Source: an uncultured Bacteroidales bacterium (GTDB lineage: Bacteria > Bacteroidota > Bacteroidia > Bacteroidales > Muribaculaceae). Taken from it: a DNA stretch of 48,268 nt. The notes beneath the pieces are model-generated. The model searched no databases. It was not told where the DNA came from and worked only from the letters and a program-made list of their open reading frames with translations. The translations under genes and the position numbers were made by a program. The DNA lies in contig CADAZN010000020.1 of the NCBI GenBank assembly GCA_902792435.1, positions 1-48,268 of the forward strand, in the 5' to 3' direction. Each line of letters opens with the position of its first letter. Position 1 is the first letter of the stretch. This document shows, one piece after another, positions 1 through 7,805 of the stretch.

Positions 1-70
1 CTTGACCGGAGATCCGCGGAATCCCTTCCTTGTCTCTCACCTGCTTGTCAGATTTCCTCACCGCAAACAT
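1..70 (-). CDS. Possible 5' end of a gene running off the left edge
   Basis: On the minus strand an ATG at 68-70 opens a frame that stays open for 23 codons to the window edge, beginning MFAVRKSDKQV. It lies about 95 bases downstream of a well-formed Bacteroidota promoter at 170-200. Too little is visible to name a product. The promoter is the main reason to believe a gene starts here; the frame itself is too short to be significant. Confidence 0.35.
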   Translation of the reverse strand, partial: MFAVRKSDKQVRDKEGIPRISGQ

Positions 71-169
71 CTCAATGATCTCGTGCCTCCCGGCCGACGA
101 ACCCTATCGATAAGGCGTCAAAAAAACCGCTCAACTCGGAACGGGGTCCTCGTGAGCCGAAAAGCGATG

Positions 170-200
170 CAAAATTACAACCTGTTTCCGACATGGCAAA
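170..200 (-). promoter_or_regulatory. Bacteroidota-type promoter facing left
   Basis: Read on the minus strand there is a -33 box TTTG (197-200), a 19-base spacer, and a -7 box TAATTTTG (170-177), an exact fit to TTTG-N19-TAnnTTTG. Transcription would start near 163 and run left out of the window. Confidence 0.6.
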
Positions 201-331
201 ATCTTTTCACGTTTTTTTTCAAAAAAAATCGCTTTTTTCTGCATTTGGAGTGATTCAGGACACCAGAGTGGGCGTTCAGGACAGAATCCACGGTACACGG
301 CACCCCGGAAAACATGCAGAACTCGAGGCAT

Positions 332-430
332 GGAATCACCGGAATCAGTGGAATCAGTGGAATCAGTGGAATCAATGGAATCAATGGAATCAGTGGAATC
401 GCTGGAATCAGTGGAATCGCTGGAATCAGT
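332..430. repeat. 9-bp tandem repeat array, 11 units
   Basis: Eleven contiguous 9-base units of consensus GGAATCAGT run without any indel. Variants at the last three bases (CAC C, AGT, AAT, CGCT-type changes) are the only differences. On the plus strand one frame would read Trp-Asn-Gln/Arg repeats, on the minus strand Ser-Asp-Ser/Thr repeats. No credible gene encloses the array, so it is treated as a non-coding minisatellite. Confidence 0.9.
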
Positions 431-471
431 CAACCTGGTTCAGGAATAAGAGTGGATAGGAAGGGATAGTG

Positions 472-543
472 TGGACACGGTGGACAAGCTGGACGCTTGG
501 GACGGAGTGGACACTTGGAACAGATGGGGCAGATGGGACATGA
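472..543. repeat. Degenerate 9-bp tandem array, 8 units
   Basis: Eight consecutive 9-base units, mostly beginning TGGAC or GGGAC or GGAAC (tggacacgg, tggacaagc, tggacgctt and so on), keep a 9-base period but have diverged strongly. The array sits 41 bases after the cleaner GGAATCAGT array and is not in phase with it. It looks like an older, decayed array of the same period. Confidence 0.65.
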
Positions 544-675
544 TTTTTCATGGCGTGCATATATTATATATAATAAGGTGTAAGTTTTCTGTGGGCAAAG
601 GTAAGGGGAAGATGATTATGGTAACAAGAGTAAAAACGAAAGAAAGCAGAAAAATGTGAATAATTTAAGCAGAAT

Positions 676-706
676 TTTGCGATATCGTGTTTATTTTGTA
701 ATTTTG
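676..706 (+). promoter_or_regulatory. Promoter of the Xaa-Pro aminopeptidase gene
   Basis: TTTG at 676-679, a 19-base spacer and TAATTTTG at 699-706 match the Bacteroidota sigma-ABfr consensus exactly. The predicted start near 713 leaves a leader of about 50 bases before the ATG at 763. Confidence 0.7.
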
Positions 707-762
707 AGCGTTAAAAAGCTAAGTTAAAATAAGACTAATTAATCAATAAAAACAATTCTATT

Positions 763-2169
763 ATGTTTAACAAAGAAGTTTATGTGTCGCGTCGCGACGA
801 ATTGAAGAAACTTATAAAAGACGGTGTCATCTTACTGTTTGGAAATAACGAGTCACCAAACAACTACCCTAACAACGCTTACTATCCTTTCCGCCAAGAC
901 TCATCGTTCCTGTACTACTTTGGTCAAAAGCGTGATGGTCTTGTAGGTGTGATAGACGTTGAAAGTGGCAAGGAGACCCTTATAGGTGATGACATCGACA
1001 TTGAGGATATCGTGTGGTATGGCTCGGTGGACAGTATCAAGGACATGGCCGACCAAGTAGGTGTAGCTAATAGCGCACCAATGAGCGAGCTAGAAGTAAT
1101 AGTGAAAGAAGCTGTGGCAAAGGGTCGCAAGGTACACTTCCTCCCACCTTACCGTCACGACACTATGATTCAAATCATGGATTTGCTTGGCATCCACCCA
1201 AGCAAGCAGAAAGAGGCTGCGTCGCTCGAGCTGATCAAGGCTGTTGTAAAGATGCGCTCGGTTAAGTCACAGCTTGAGATAGAGGAGCTTGAGCGTGCCT
1301 GTGCAATAGGCTACAAAATGCACACCACCGCCATGCGCCTTGTGAAACCTGGTGTAACCGAGAAATACATTGGCGGCCAGATTAATGGCATTGCCCAGAG
1401 CTATGGCGCTCAAGTGAGCTTCGGCACCATCTTCTCACAGCACGGCGAGATTATGCATGGCGCTCCATCGATGGCCGAACTTGAAGACGGCCGATTAGTG
1501 CTGTGTGACTGCGGTGCTGAGACAATTGAGCACTACTGCAGCGACAACACACGCACAATGCCAGTTAACGGCAAGTTCTCTTCTCGCCAGCTAGCCATCT
1601 ACAGCATTGTAGAGGACTGCCACGACCTAGTACTGAAAGTGGCAAAGCCCGGTGTTAAATACTTTGACGTTCACATGGCTGTGTGCCGCCTGATGACCGA
1701 GCGCCTTAAAGCAATAGGCTTGATGAAGGGCGATGTTGACGAAGCTGTTGCTGCCGGCGCCCACGCCATGTTCCTGCCCCACGGCTTAGGTCACATGATG
1801 GGTATGGACGTTCACGACATGGAAGGCCTTGGCCAGATATATGTGGGCTTTGACGAAGAAACTCGTCCCCGCCTTGACCAGTTTGGCACCAATGCGTTGC
1901 GCATGGGCCGCCGCCTTGAGGAAGGCTTCGTAGTTACCGACGAGCCAGGCATCTATTTCATTCCCGACCTAATTGACGAATGGAAAGCAAAAGGACACTG
2001 CGCCGAATTCCTAAACTTCGACAAGATTGAGACATATAAGGACTTTGGCGGAATCCGCATAGAGGACGATGTGCTTATCACCGCCGATGGCTGCCGCTTC
2101 TTGGGCAAGGAGATAATACCTTATCATCCCAAGGATGTTGAAGAGTATATGCGCGCAGCTCGAGATTAA
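763..2169 (+). CDS. pepP: Xaa-Pro aminopeptidase (M24B, aminopeptidase P family)
   Basis: Metallopeptidase of 468 residues that removes an N-terminal residue preceding proline; expected in the cytoplasm because no signal peptide is present. The N-terminal third is the AMP_N creatinase-like domain (SRRDELKKLIKDGVILLFG). The C-terminal pita-bread domain shows the five metal ligands in order: Asp in LCDCGAE, Asp in YCSDNTRT, His in HGLGHMMG, Glu in TDEPGIYF and Glu in GIRIEDD. Length is normal for aminopeptidase P. A good promoter lies 57 bases upstream and the first ATG fits it. A repeat-filled gap of about 190 bases separates it from the next gene, so an operon is uncertain. The family is clear; assignment as PepP rather than a prolidase rests on the N-terminal domain. 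Confidence 0.9.
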   Translation: MFNKEVYVSRRDELKKLIKDGVILLFGNNESPNNYPNNAYYPFRQDSSFLYYFGQKRDGLVGVIDVESGKETLIGDDIDIEDIVWYGSVDSIKDMADQVGVANSAPMSELEVIVKEAVAKGRKVHFLPPYRHDTMIQIMDLLGIHPSKQKEAASLELIKAVVKMRSVKSQLEIEELERACAIGYKMHTTAMRLVKPGVTEKYIGGQINGIAQSYGAQVSFGTIFSQHGEIMHGAPSMAELEDGRLVLCDCGAETIEHYCSDNTRTMPVNGKFSSRQLAIYSIVEDCHDLVLKVAKPGVKYFDVHMAVCRLMTERLKAIGLMKGDVDEAVAAGAHAMFLPHGLGHMMGMDVHDMEGLGQIYVGFDEETRPRLDQFGTNALRMGRRLEEGFVVTDEPGIYFIPDLIDEWKAKGHCAEFLNFDKIETYKDFGGIRIEDDVLITADGCRFLGKEIIPYHPKDVEEYMRAARD

Positions 2170-2236
2170 TTAGGGATTAAAGGGATTAAAGATTTAGGGG
2201 TGTTAGACTTATCTCGCACCCCTATTCCATAATAAT

Positions 2237-2327
2237 AGAAGTAAGAAGTAAGAAGTAACAAGTAAGAAGTGGGAAGTAAGAAGTAGCAAGTAACAAGTAA
2301 CAAGTAGCAAGTGAAAAAGTAAGAAGT
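2237..2327. repeat. 7-bp tandem repeat, about 13 units
   Basis: About thirteen heptamers of consensus AGAAGTA (variants ACAAGTA, GCAAGTA, GGAAGTA) fill the space between the aminopeptidase and LUD genes. The period is kept throughout. A short related stretch (gggattaaa twice, near 2173-2191) lies just before it. Similar AAGTA-rich sequence occurs at 30866-30917. Confidence 0.85.
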
Positions 2328-2355
2328 GCCAATGAACAAATAAGAAGTAATTAAT

Positions 2356-2994
2356 ATGACACCATTAGAAACAAGAAACAAGCTTCTAGGCGAGAAGCTT
2401 ATAAAGAACTTTAACCGTCGCCACATTGAGGCGCACTACTGCCCTACCTCACAAGAAGCCGTGAACAAAGTGCTGGAACTCATAGCCGACGGTAGCAGTG
2501 TGACTTGGGGCGGCTCGATGACAGTGCGCGACATGGGAATTCCACAAGCACTTAAAGAACGTGGCACCCTCGAAGTACTTGACCGTGATGTCGTCGAAGG
2601 AGCCGAGGAAAAACAGCAGATGTATCTGCGCGCATTCACCGCCGACGTGTATTTGAGCAGTGCCAACGCCATCTCGGAAGACGGCGTGATAGTGAACATA
2701 GACGGTAACGGAAACCGTGTAGCCGCCATCACATGGGGCCCAAAGAAAGTGATATTCATTATCGGTCTTAACAAAGTGGCTCAGAATGTTGAGGCTGCTA
2801 TAGCTCGCGCCCGCAGCACCGCATCGCCCATCAACGCTCAGCGCTTTGATATCAACACCCCTTGCAAGGTAGATGGCGTGTGCCACAACTGCAACAGCGC
2901 CGAAAGCATATGCAGCTACATCCATTTGTTGCGAAACAGCCGCACCGCTGGCCGCCATGTGGTGGTGCTTGTGGGCGAAGACCTCGGGTATTAG
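2356..2994 (+). CDS. LUD domain protein (LutC/YkgG family)
   Basis: Protein of 212 residues of the LUD (lactate utilisation, former DUF162) family. Family features visible are the glycine-rich TWGGSMTVRDMGIP near residues 50-63, the VVNIDGNGNRVAA-type segment in the middle, and a C-terminal Cys-rich stretch (CKVDGVCHNCNSAESICSY). Members act in redox metabolism of lactate or related 2-hydroxyacids, often with LutA/LutB iron-sulfur partners. No such partners are beside it here, so the physiological role is open. The start follows the 7-bp repeat array directly, leaving little room for a standard promoter in the last 30 bases. The stop lies 42 bases before the ATG of the next gene. Confidence 0.85.
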   Translation: MTPLETRNKLLGEKLIKNFNRRHIEAHYCPTSQEAVNKVLELIADGSSVTWGGSMTVRDMGIPQALKERGTLEVLDRDVVEGAEEKQQMYLRAFTADVYLSSANAISEDGVIVNIDGNGNRVAAITWGPKKVIFIIGLNKVAQNVEAAIARARSTASPINAQRFDINTPCKVDGVCHNCNSAESICSYIHLLRNSRTAGRHVVVLVGEDLGY

Positions 2995-3036
2995 GAGTTG
3001 TCAGTTTTCAGTAATCAGTTGGCAGTTTTTAGATGT

Positions 3037-4641
3037 ATGAGTTGGAATAATAAGTTGTTAATTAAGAGGAAAAGCATATTAGTTGCGCTAGCAGTGCTAG
3101 GCATTGCTTGCGCATGGGGAGAAGAGAAAGCAAAGCTGGAATTTAACCCCAATATTGGTGAGCCTCGTAGCATAACCATGGTAGACGGAAGCGAGGTAAA
3201 ATATACAGCCTATGAACGTCTTTACTATGTCACAAATGTAGAGGACTCAGTGTATCAATATCTTAACATATACGTTCCTGAAAAGGCCGGCATGAAATCG
3301 CCAATACTACTGCGCACCTATGTGGGAGGTTACATGGCATCGGAAGCTGGCCGTCCACAGGCCGGTGATGCCAGTGGGCGCGCATTGAAAGAAGGCATGG
3401 TGGTAGTGATACCAGGAACACGCGGCCGCAACTCAGTTGTCAAAGCCGCTAAGAGCGACAAAAACACTGGCGTGAAGAAAGGTGAAAAAGTGTATACTGG
3501 TCGTGCCCCCAACGCCATCCTTGATCTCAAAGCCGCGATACGCTACATTCGCTATTTTGACGACAAAATACCCGGCGATGCCGAGAAGATAATAACCGAC
3601 GGCACCAGCGCTGGCGGAGCGATGTCGGCATTGATGGGTGCCACCGGCAACAATCCCGCCTATGAGCCACTGCTCCAAGCGATGGGTGCAGCCCCTGCGC
3701 GAGACGATGTTTTTGCCTCAGTGTGCTACTGCCCTATCATTGACCTTGAGCATGCCGACATGGCCTATGAGTGGCTTTATAACGGCACCAATAGCCGCCA
3801 GACTGGCAATCCAGCCGTGCTTGCCGTGAGCGATGAGCTCAAAGCACAATTTCCCGCCTATCTAGAAAGCCTGAATCTGCACACCCAAGACGGCACACTA
3901 CTGACAGCCGACAACTATCTCGACTATATCAAGAAAGAGCTCATTCGCTCGGCCCAAATCGCAAAGAATTCGGGAGCTGACATCCCCGACAGTCTAGGTT
4001 TCACTTTCAGCGAAGAGGCAAGTTTTGGGGCACCTCCCATCAATGGTGTCACCGCCTCACCGGCGGGTAGAGCGCCAATTGGTGGCCGCAGCCAGAGACC
4101 AATGCGTGGCGGAATGGGAAGCAAAAAAGCTGGCGAATACATCATTGACCTTGATATGGAAAAATATCTGAACTATGTGGTGAGCACCCAGCCTTTGAAG
4201 ACCGCCCCAGCATTTGACACACAGGGTGTTGTCGACCAAAAAGCCTCGGGTGAGAACGAGGAGTTTGGCGACTCAAAGGGAAGCAGCGTGAACTTTACTG
4301 AATACAGCGAAAAACAGACAGGCAGCATAGTTAGCGAGGAAGTTAAGCGCAACGTCGCGCTGATGAACCCGATGAACAGTATAGGCGACGGCGTGAGCGA
4401 TGTGGCCCAATACTGGTATATCAGGCATGGCGCTCGCGACCGTGACACGGCTTTCCCAGTGCCTATCAATCTAGCCCTCAAGCTGCAAAATGCCAAAAAG
4501 AGCGTAAACTTCCTGCTAGCGTGGAACCGCCCCCACAGCGGCGACTATGCCCTCGATGAAATGTTTCAATGGATAAAGCAGTGTATAATGGCAAAAAACA
4601 ATATTGAGAGCGAACGCTTCCAAAAACTCATTAGTCAGTGA
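3037..4641 (+). CDS. Secreted tannase-like alpha/beta hydrolase (subtype B tannase family)
   Basis: Predicted exported esterase of 533 residues. The start is set at ATG 3037 (MSWNNKLL) because it leads into a basic-hydrophobic signal peptide (IKRKSILVALAVLGIACA). The longer frame begins with TTG at 2998 and translates a low-complexity CAGTTTTCAGT-type spacer. The nucleophile elbow is GTSAGG with Ser about residue 191. The conserved RHGARDRDTAF near 464-474 supplies a probable catalytic Asp, and PHSGDYALDE carries the probable His near 500. These three motifs are characteristic of bacterial subtype B tannases and relatives that hydrolyse gallate or hydroxycinnamate esters. A Gly/Arg/Pro-rich insert sits near residues 345-365 (GGRSQRPMRGGMG). 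Substrate is inferred only from the family. Confidence 0.75.
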   Translation: MSWNNKLLIKRKSILVALAVLGIACAWGEEKAKLEFNPNIGEPRSITMVDGSEVKYTAYERLYYVTNVEDSVYQYLNIYVPEKAGMKSPILLRTYVGGYMASEAGRPQAGDASGRALKEGMVVVIPGTRGRNSVVKAAKSDKNTGVKKGEKVYTGRAPNAILDLKAAIRYIRYFDDKIPGDAEKIITDGTSAGGAMSALMGATGNNPAYEPLLQAMGAAPARDDVFASVCYCPIIDLEHADMAYEWLYNGTNSRQTGNPAVLAVSDELKAQFPAYLESLNLHTQDGTLLTADNYLDYIKKELIRSAQIAKNSGADIPDSLGFTFSEEASFGAPPINGVTASPAGRAPIGGRSQRPMRGGMGSKKAGEYIIDLDMEKYLNYVVSTQPLKTAPAFDTQGVVDQKASGENEEFGDSKGSSVNFTEYSEKQTGSIVSEEVKRNVALMNPMNSIGDGVSDVAQYWYIRHGARDRDTAFPVPINLALKLQNAKKSVNFLLAWNRPHSGDYALDEMFQWIKQCIMAKNNIESERFQKLISQ

Positions 4642-4682
4642 TTATCTACCCTTACTTTAAGGTGCGGTTAAAATAAAATATG

Positions 4683-4690
4683 TACCTTTG
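4683..4690 (+). promoter_or_regulatory. -7 promoter element of ychF
   Basis: TACCTTTG followed by CA matches TAnnTTTG and lies 38 bases before the ATG at 4729. No clear TTTG sits 19-20 bases upstream; the nearest T-rich trio is at 4656-4659. Confidence 0.55.
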
Positions 4691-4728
4691 CAGTCGATTT
4701 AATTTTAAAAATATAAATTCATTATAAT

Positions 4729-5829
4729 ATGGCACTTCAATGTGGTATTGTGGGACTTCCCAACGTGGGCAAGTCAACATTGTTTAACTGCTTGTCGAAC
4801 GCTAAGGCGCAGTCGGCAAACTTCCCCTTTTGTACAATTGAGCCCAATGTGGGCGTAATCACCGTTCCCGACGAGAGGTTGAACAAACTCGCCGAGTTAG
4901 TCAATCCTGCCAAGGTGGTTCCCACCACCGTTGAGATAGTGGACATAGCCGGCCTTGTAAAAGGTGCGAGCCGCGGTGAAGGCCTTGGCAACAAATTCCT
5001 CGCCAACATACGCGAGACCGATGCTATCCTTCACGTGCTGCGCTGCTTTGACGACGACAACATCACCCATGTAGATGGCACAGTCGACCCCGTGCGCGAC
5101 AAAGAAGTGATTGACACCGAACTACAACTGCGTGACCTCGAGACAATAGAGAGCCGAATAGGTAAAGTTGCCAAGATGGCTGCCGCCGGCGAGCGAGATG
5201 CCAAGATGCAACACGAAGTGCTCAAGCGCTACCAGGAAGTGCTGACCCAAGGCAAGAGCGCCCGCAGCGTTGTGCTCGAGACAAAAGATGAGCAGAAGTT
5301 TGCTCATGACCTGTTCCTCCTGACCAACAAGCCAGTACTCTATGTGTGCAACGTTGATGATGCTAGCGCTGTGACTGGCAACAAATATGTTGACGCAGTG
5401 CGCGAGGCTGTTAAGGAAGAGAATGCCGAGATACTCATTGTTGCAGCTCAGACCGAGAGCGACATTGCCGAACTAGAGACCTACGAGGAGCGACAGATGT
5501 TCCTTGAGGAAATAGGGCTGAAAGAGAGTGGCGTGAACCGCCTGATTAAAGCGGCATACAAACTGCTCGACCTTGAGACTTTCCTCACTGCAGGCCCCAA
5601 AGAGGTGCGCGCATGGACCTACCGCAAGGGTAGCAAGGCACCACAGTGTGCCGGCGTGATACACACCGACTTTGAACGTGGCTTCATCCGTGCCGAGATT
5701 ATTAAATATGAGGACTATATCCACTACGGTAGCGAGGCAGCAGTGAAGGAGGCCGGAAAGATGCACATTGAGGGTAAGGACTACGTGTTCCAGGACGGCG
5801 ACATCGTGGTATTCCGCTTCAATGTCTAA
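4729..5829 (+). CDS. ychF: Redox-regulated ATPase YchF (Obg-like)
   Basis: Universal P-loop protein of 366 residues that binds ATP in preference to GTP and associates with ribosomes. The Walker A GLPNVGKSTLF lies at residues 8-18, the G3 motif in DIAGLVKGASRGEGLGN, and the nucleotide-base region at CNVDD. The coiled-coil insert follows near 120-200 and the C-terminal TGS domain ends in FQDGDIVVFRFNV, the usual YchF terminus. Length matches the family. It has its own -7 promoter box and is followed by a long hairpin before the convergent CotH gene. No anomaly seen. Confidence 0.97.
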   Translation: MALQCGIVGLPNVGKSTLFNCLSNAKAQSANFPFCTIEPNVGVITVPDERLNKLAELVNPAKVVPTTVEIVDIAGLVKGASRGEGLGNKFLANIRETDAILHVLRCFDDDNITHVDGTVDPVRDKEVIDTELQLRDLETIESRIGKVAKMAAAGERDAKMQHEVLKRYQEVLTQGKSARSVVLETKDEQKFAHDLFLLTNKPVLYVCNVDDASAVTGNKYVDAVREAVKEENAEILIVAAQTESDIAELETYEERQMFLEEIGLKESGVNRLIKAAYKLLDLETFLTAGPKEVRAWTYRKGSKAPQCAGVIHTDFERGFIRAEIIKYEDYIHYGSEAAVKEAGKMHIEGKDYVFQDGDIVVFRFNV

Positions 5830-5858
5830 TCACCTACACCTCTCTACGGAGATATACT

Positions 5859-5923
5859 CTACGGAGTCTTGGAGTCTATGGAGTTTTTTTATTGTTCAAC
5901 TCCATTACTCCAAGACTCCGTAG
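5859..5923. repeat. Long near-perfect inverted repeat between ychF and the CotH gene
   Basis: The left arm 5859-5885 (CTACGGAGTCTTGGAGTCTA then TGGAGTT) and right arm 5898-5923 are complementary except for one small offset, giving a stem of about 25 pairs around a 12-base T-rich loop. The core CTACGGAG recurs at 5844-5851 and its complement CTCCGTAG at 5943-5950. It lies between converging genes and may act as a bidirectional terminator, although the U-tract after each arm is weak. Confidence 0.8.
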
Positions 5924-5958
5924 ATTTTGAGTGGTTAGCCGACTCCGTAGACTTTATA

Positions 5959-7764
5959 CTACCTAAAAAGGATGCTGTAGAGTGTGGTGATGTCGTGGGC
6001 AGTGATTTCGCCATTGCCGTCGACATCGCAGGTGATTTGGTAAAAGTCATCACCATTGAGCAAGTAATTATATATACATGTGACATCATAGGCGGTGACA
6101 ACTCCGTCGCAGTTCACGTCGCCCTCGGGCACGCTCCACTGCTGGTCTAGCCACGCCACCTTGCGAGAGATAATATCAAGATATTGTGTTGTATGTTCCT
6201 CAGAATGCACGCTGGCTAAAAATGGCCAACGCTGGCTGTCGCTTATTTCAGCATCCTTTACGATGCTTCGCCATTGATGAGCGTGAGTCAAAATCTTGCT
6301 GAGCACATCATTAGCCATAAACTCTTTCCACACCATTCTAATCTTTTGCTGGAAATGAGGGAATTTAAGCAACTCTTTTATCCACAAGAAAGTGAATTCT
6401 GTTTCATACTCAAAGATAAAGTGGTCGCCAGTGGTGCCATTGGCATAAGTGCTGCAATCAAAGTCCCACACAGGACCAAACTTGAATTTCTCGTCCTCAC
6501 CCCAGTCTTTATACATGAAAAGGCTGCCAGAAAACGACTCAACGCTCTCCATAACCTCTTGAATCACATAGTATTTTGCTAGAGTGTTGATGTCTAAATA
6601 GTTTTCCCAAGCAGTGTCATTCTTGTCGGGAACAAAGATAAGTGAGTCAATGCGTTGGAGCAATGGGGTAATATAATCAAGTTGCTCTTGCGACAGCAGT
6701 TCAGGAGATTCGGATGAAAAATAATAGAACGATTCATTGGGATCATTATTTTGATATTGAGCATTTATCCAGGCGCCGTTCCCTCCTTTCTCAATGAGCC
6801 ATCCACCAGTCACGTTGTATGGGTTGGTCTCATTATCATTTTGTTCCATAATATCAACCCTTCCTGATTCCACCCTGATTTTCTCACACAAGAAATATAT
6901 ACCTTCATATTCACCGTTGAGAATCAACTCTACTGGATACTGGCGTGTTGTGTAAGGCATTCCCAGCTGACGGCTGGTCTCAAAGCCAGTTTCATTGCGC
7001 AAGTAACCGCTCCAGTCATTACAATCGGGTTTCAGGACAAAATGCTTGCTATTGTCGAGACCAAGTGGAGATTGCTTTTTGGCAAACTTGATTTTGTAAG
7101 GCTTTTTAAGGCAAGTCCATGTATAGTTGCCACGCCCTTTAATCTCAATGACCAATGGCGCATCATCCGAACCTAATGATTCAAACCCTTCCACACCACA
7201 GTTGTCAATCCAGAGTTCCCCATTGATATAATAATCCTTGCTGATAATAGGCATGGAATCTTGAGTGTTGATGTGTACCAGGGGAACGGTGCGCGATGGC
7301 TCCACATTATAACTGCTTGTGGGGCGCCAGTAACCATCACTTTGATCGCCATTGTTCAATGGACAAAACACCCAACCTGTGATATCAGACCAAGTGTTTA
7401 GGCTTTCCAGCACTTTAGTTTGCCTGAAATTAGGGTTACCACTAGCAGCACCCTTTAGAAAAAACAGCAAACTTTTATTATATGTTCCTGATAATGTATC
7501 GCTGTCGATGAAACAGAAGCCTGTGATGTCGCTGACATCTTGGTTTAGACGACCTTTAAGTCGGCTATCATCGCCAAGAGACATCATGTCATACACATAG
7601 GTGGTGTGTTCATTGCCCAGCACCATCTTCACGTTGTTGAATTTCAGCTTTGAGTTATCAAAATAGTAGATTCCTTCCTTGAATCTCATGGCATAACTAT
7701 TGGCGCTGAAACAAATCAGTGCGACCAACATAATACAGATATGGCAAAGAATCTTCTTCATCAA
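5959..7764 (-). CDS. Secreted CotH kinase-like protein with C-terminal dockerin
   Basis: Exported protein of 601 residues. The signal peptide is MMKKILCHICIMLVALICFS with cleavage near ANSYA. Residues 26-110 form a beta-rich module (KEGIYYFDNSKLKFNNVKMV) resembling N-terminal starch-binding-like domains of Bacteroidales. The CotH domain spans about 165-520, with KPYKIKFAKKQSPLG and NGEYEGIYFLCEKIRVESG as its hallmarks; CotH proteins are atypical protein-serine kinases in spore-formers, but this organism has none of that coat context. The last 55 residues hold two calcium-loop repeats (GDVNCDGVVTAYD and DVDGNGEITAHD), a type I dockerin. It is the last gene after a glycosyltransferase (41-base gap) and a radical SAM gene. 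The dockerin suggests anchoring to a cohesin elsewhere. Kinase activity is unproven. Confidence 0.85.
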   Translation of the reverse strand: MMKKILCHICIMLVALICFSANSYAMRFKEGIYYFDNSKLKFNNVKMVLGNEHTTYVYDMMSLGDDSRLKGRLNQDVSDITGFCFIDSDTLSGTYNKSLLFFLKGAASGNPNFRQTKVLESLNTWSDITGWVFCPLNNGDQSDGYWRPTSSYNVEPSRTVPLVHINTQDSMPIISKDYYINGELWIDNCGVEGFESLGSDDAPLVIEIKGRGNYTWTCLKKPYKIKFAKKQSPLGLDNSKHFVLKPDCNDWSGYLRNETGFETSRQLGMPYTTRQYPVELILNGEYEGIYFLCEKIRVESGRVDIMEQNDNETNPYNVTGGWLIEKGGNGAWINAQYQNNDPNESFYYFSSESPELLSQEQLDYITPLLQRIDSLIFVPDKNDTAWENYLDINTLAKYYVIQEVMESVESFSGSLFMYKDWGEDEKFKFGPVWDFDCSTYANGTTGDHFIFEYETEFTFLWIKELLKFPHFQQKIRMVWKEFMANDVLSKILTHAHQWRSIVKDAEISDSQRWPFLASVHSEEHTTQYLDIISRKVAWLDQQWSVPEGDVNCDGVVTAYDVTCIYNYLLNGDDFYQITCDVDGNGEITAHDITTLYSILFR

Positions 7765-7805
7765 TTATTTTATAACTCTGAAAAACGACTATTGAAGACC
7801 GACAA

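Larger units (their letters stand above)
201..675. other. Gene-free stretch around the 9-bp arrays
   Basis: Apart from the two 9-bp arrays nothing gene-like is seen here. Short frames in both strands translate homopolymer tracts or repeats and have no recognisable family. Around 205-235 there are T8 and A8 tracts. From about 550 the sequence turns AT-rich, leading into the promoter of the aminopeptidase gene. Confidence 0.6.

Noticed and set aside
131-433. Minus-strand frame giving Ser-Asp repeats, like an adhesin SD region
   Set aside because: It is only the translation of the 9-bp array, has no signal or anchor, and both strands are open there because the period is a multiple of three.
193-459. 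Plus-strand frame giving Trp-Asn-Gln repeats
   Set aside because: Same array read in the other direction; no promoter and no family.
332-543. Possible CRISPR array
   Set aside because: Units are 9 bases and directly adjacent; there are no spacers and no cas genes.
2449-2958. 169-residue minus-strand frame opposite the LUD gene
   Set aside because: Antisense shadow of the LUD coding sequence.
2998-3036. TTG start for the tannase-like protein
   Set aside because: The extension is low-complexity CAGTTTTCAG-type spacer; ATG 3037 leads straight into a signal peptide.
5869-6150. 93-residue plus-strand frame downstream of ychF
   Set aside because: It reads the hairpin and the reverse of the dockerin codons; no start signal or family.
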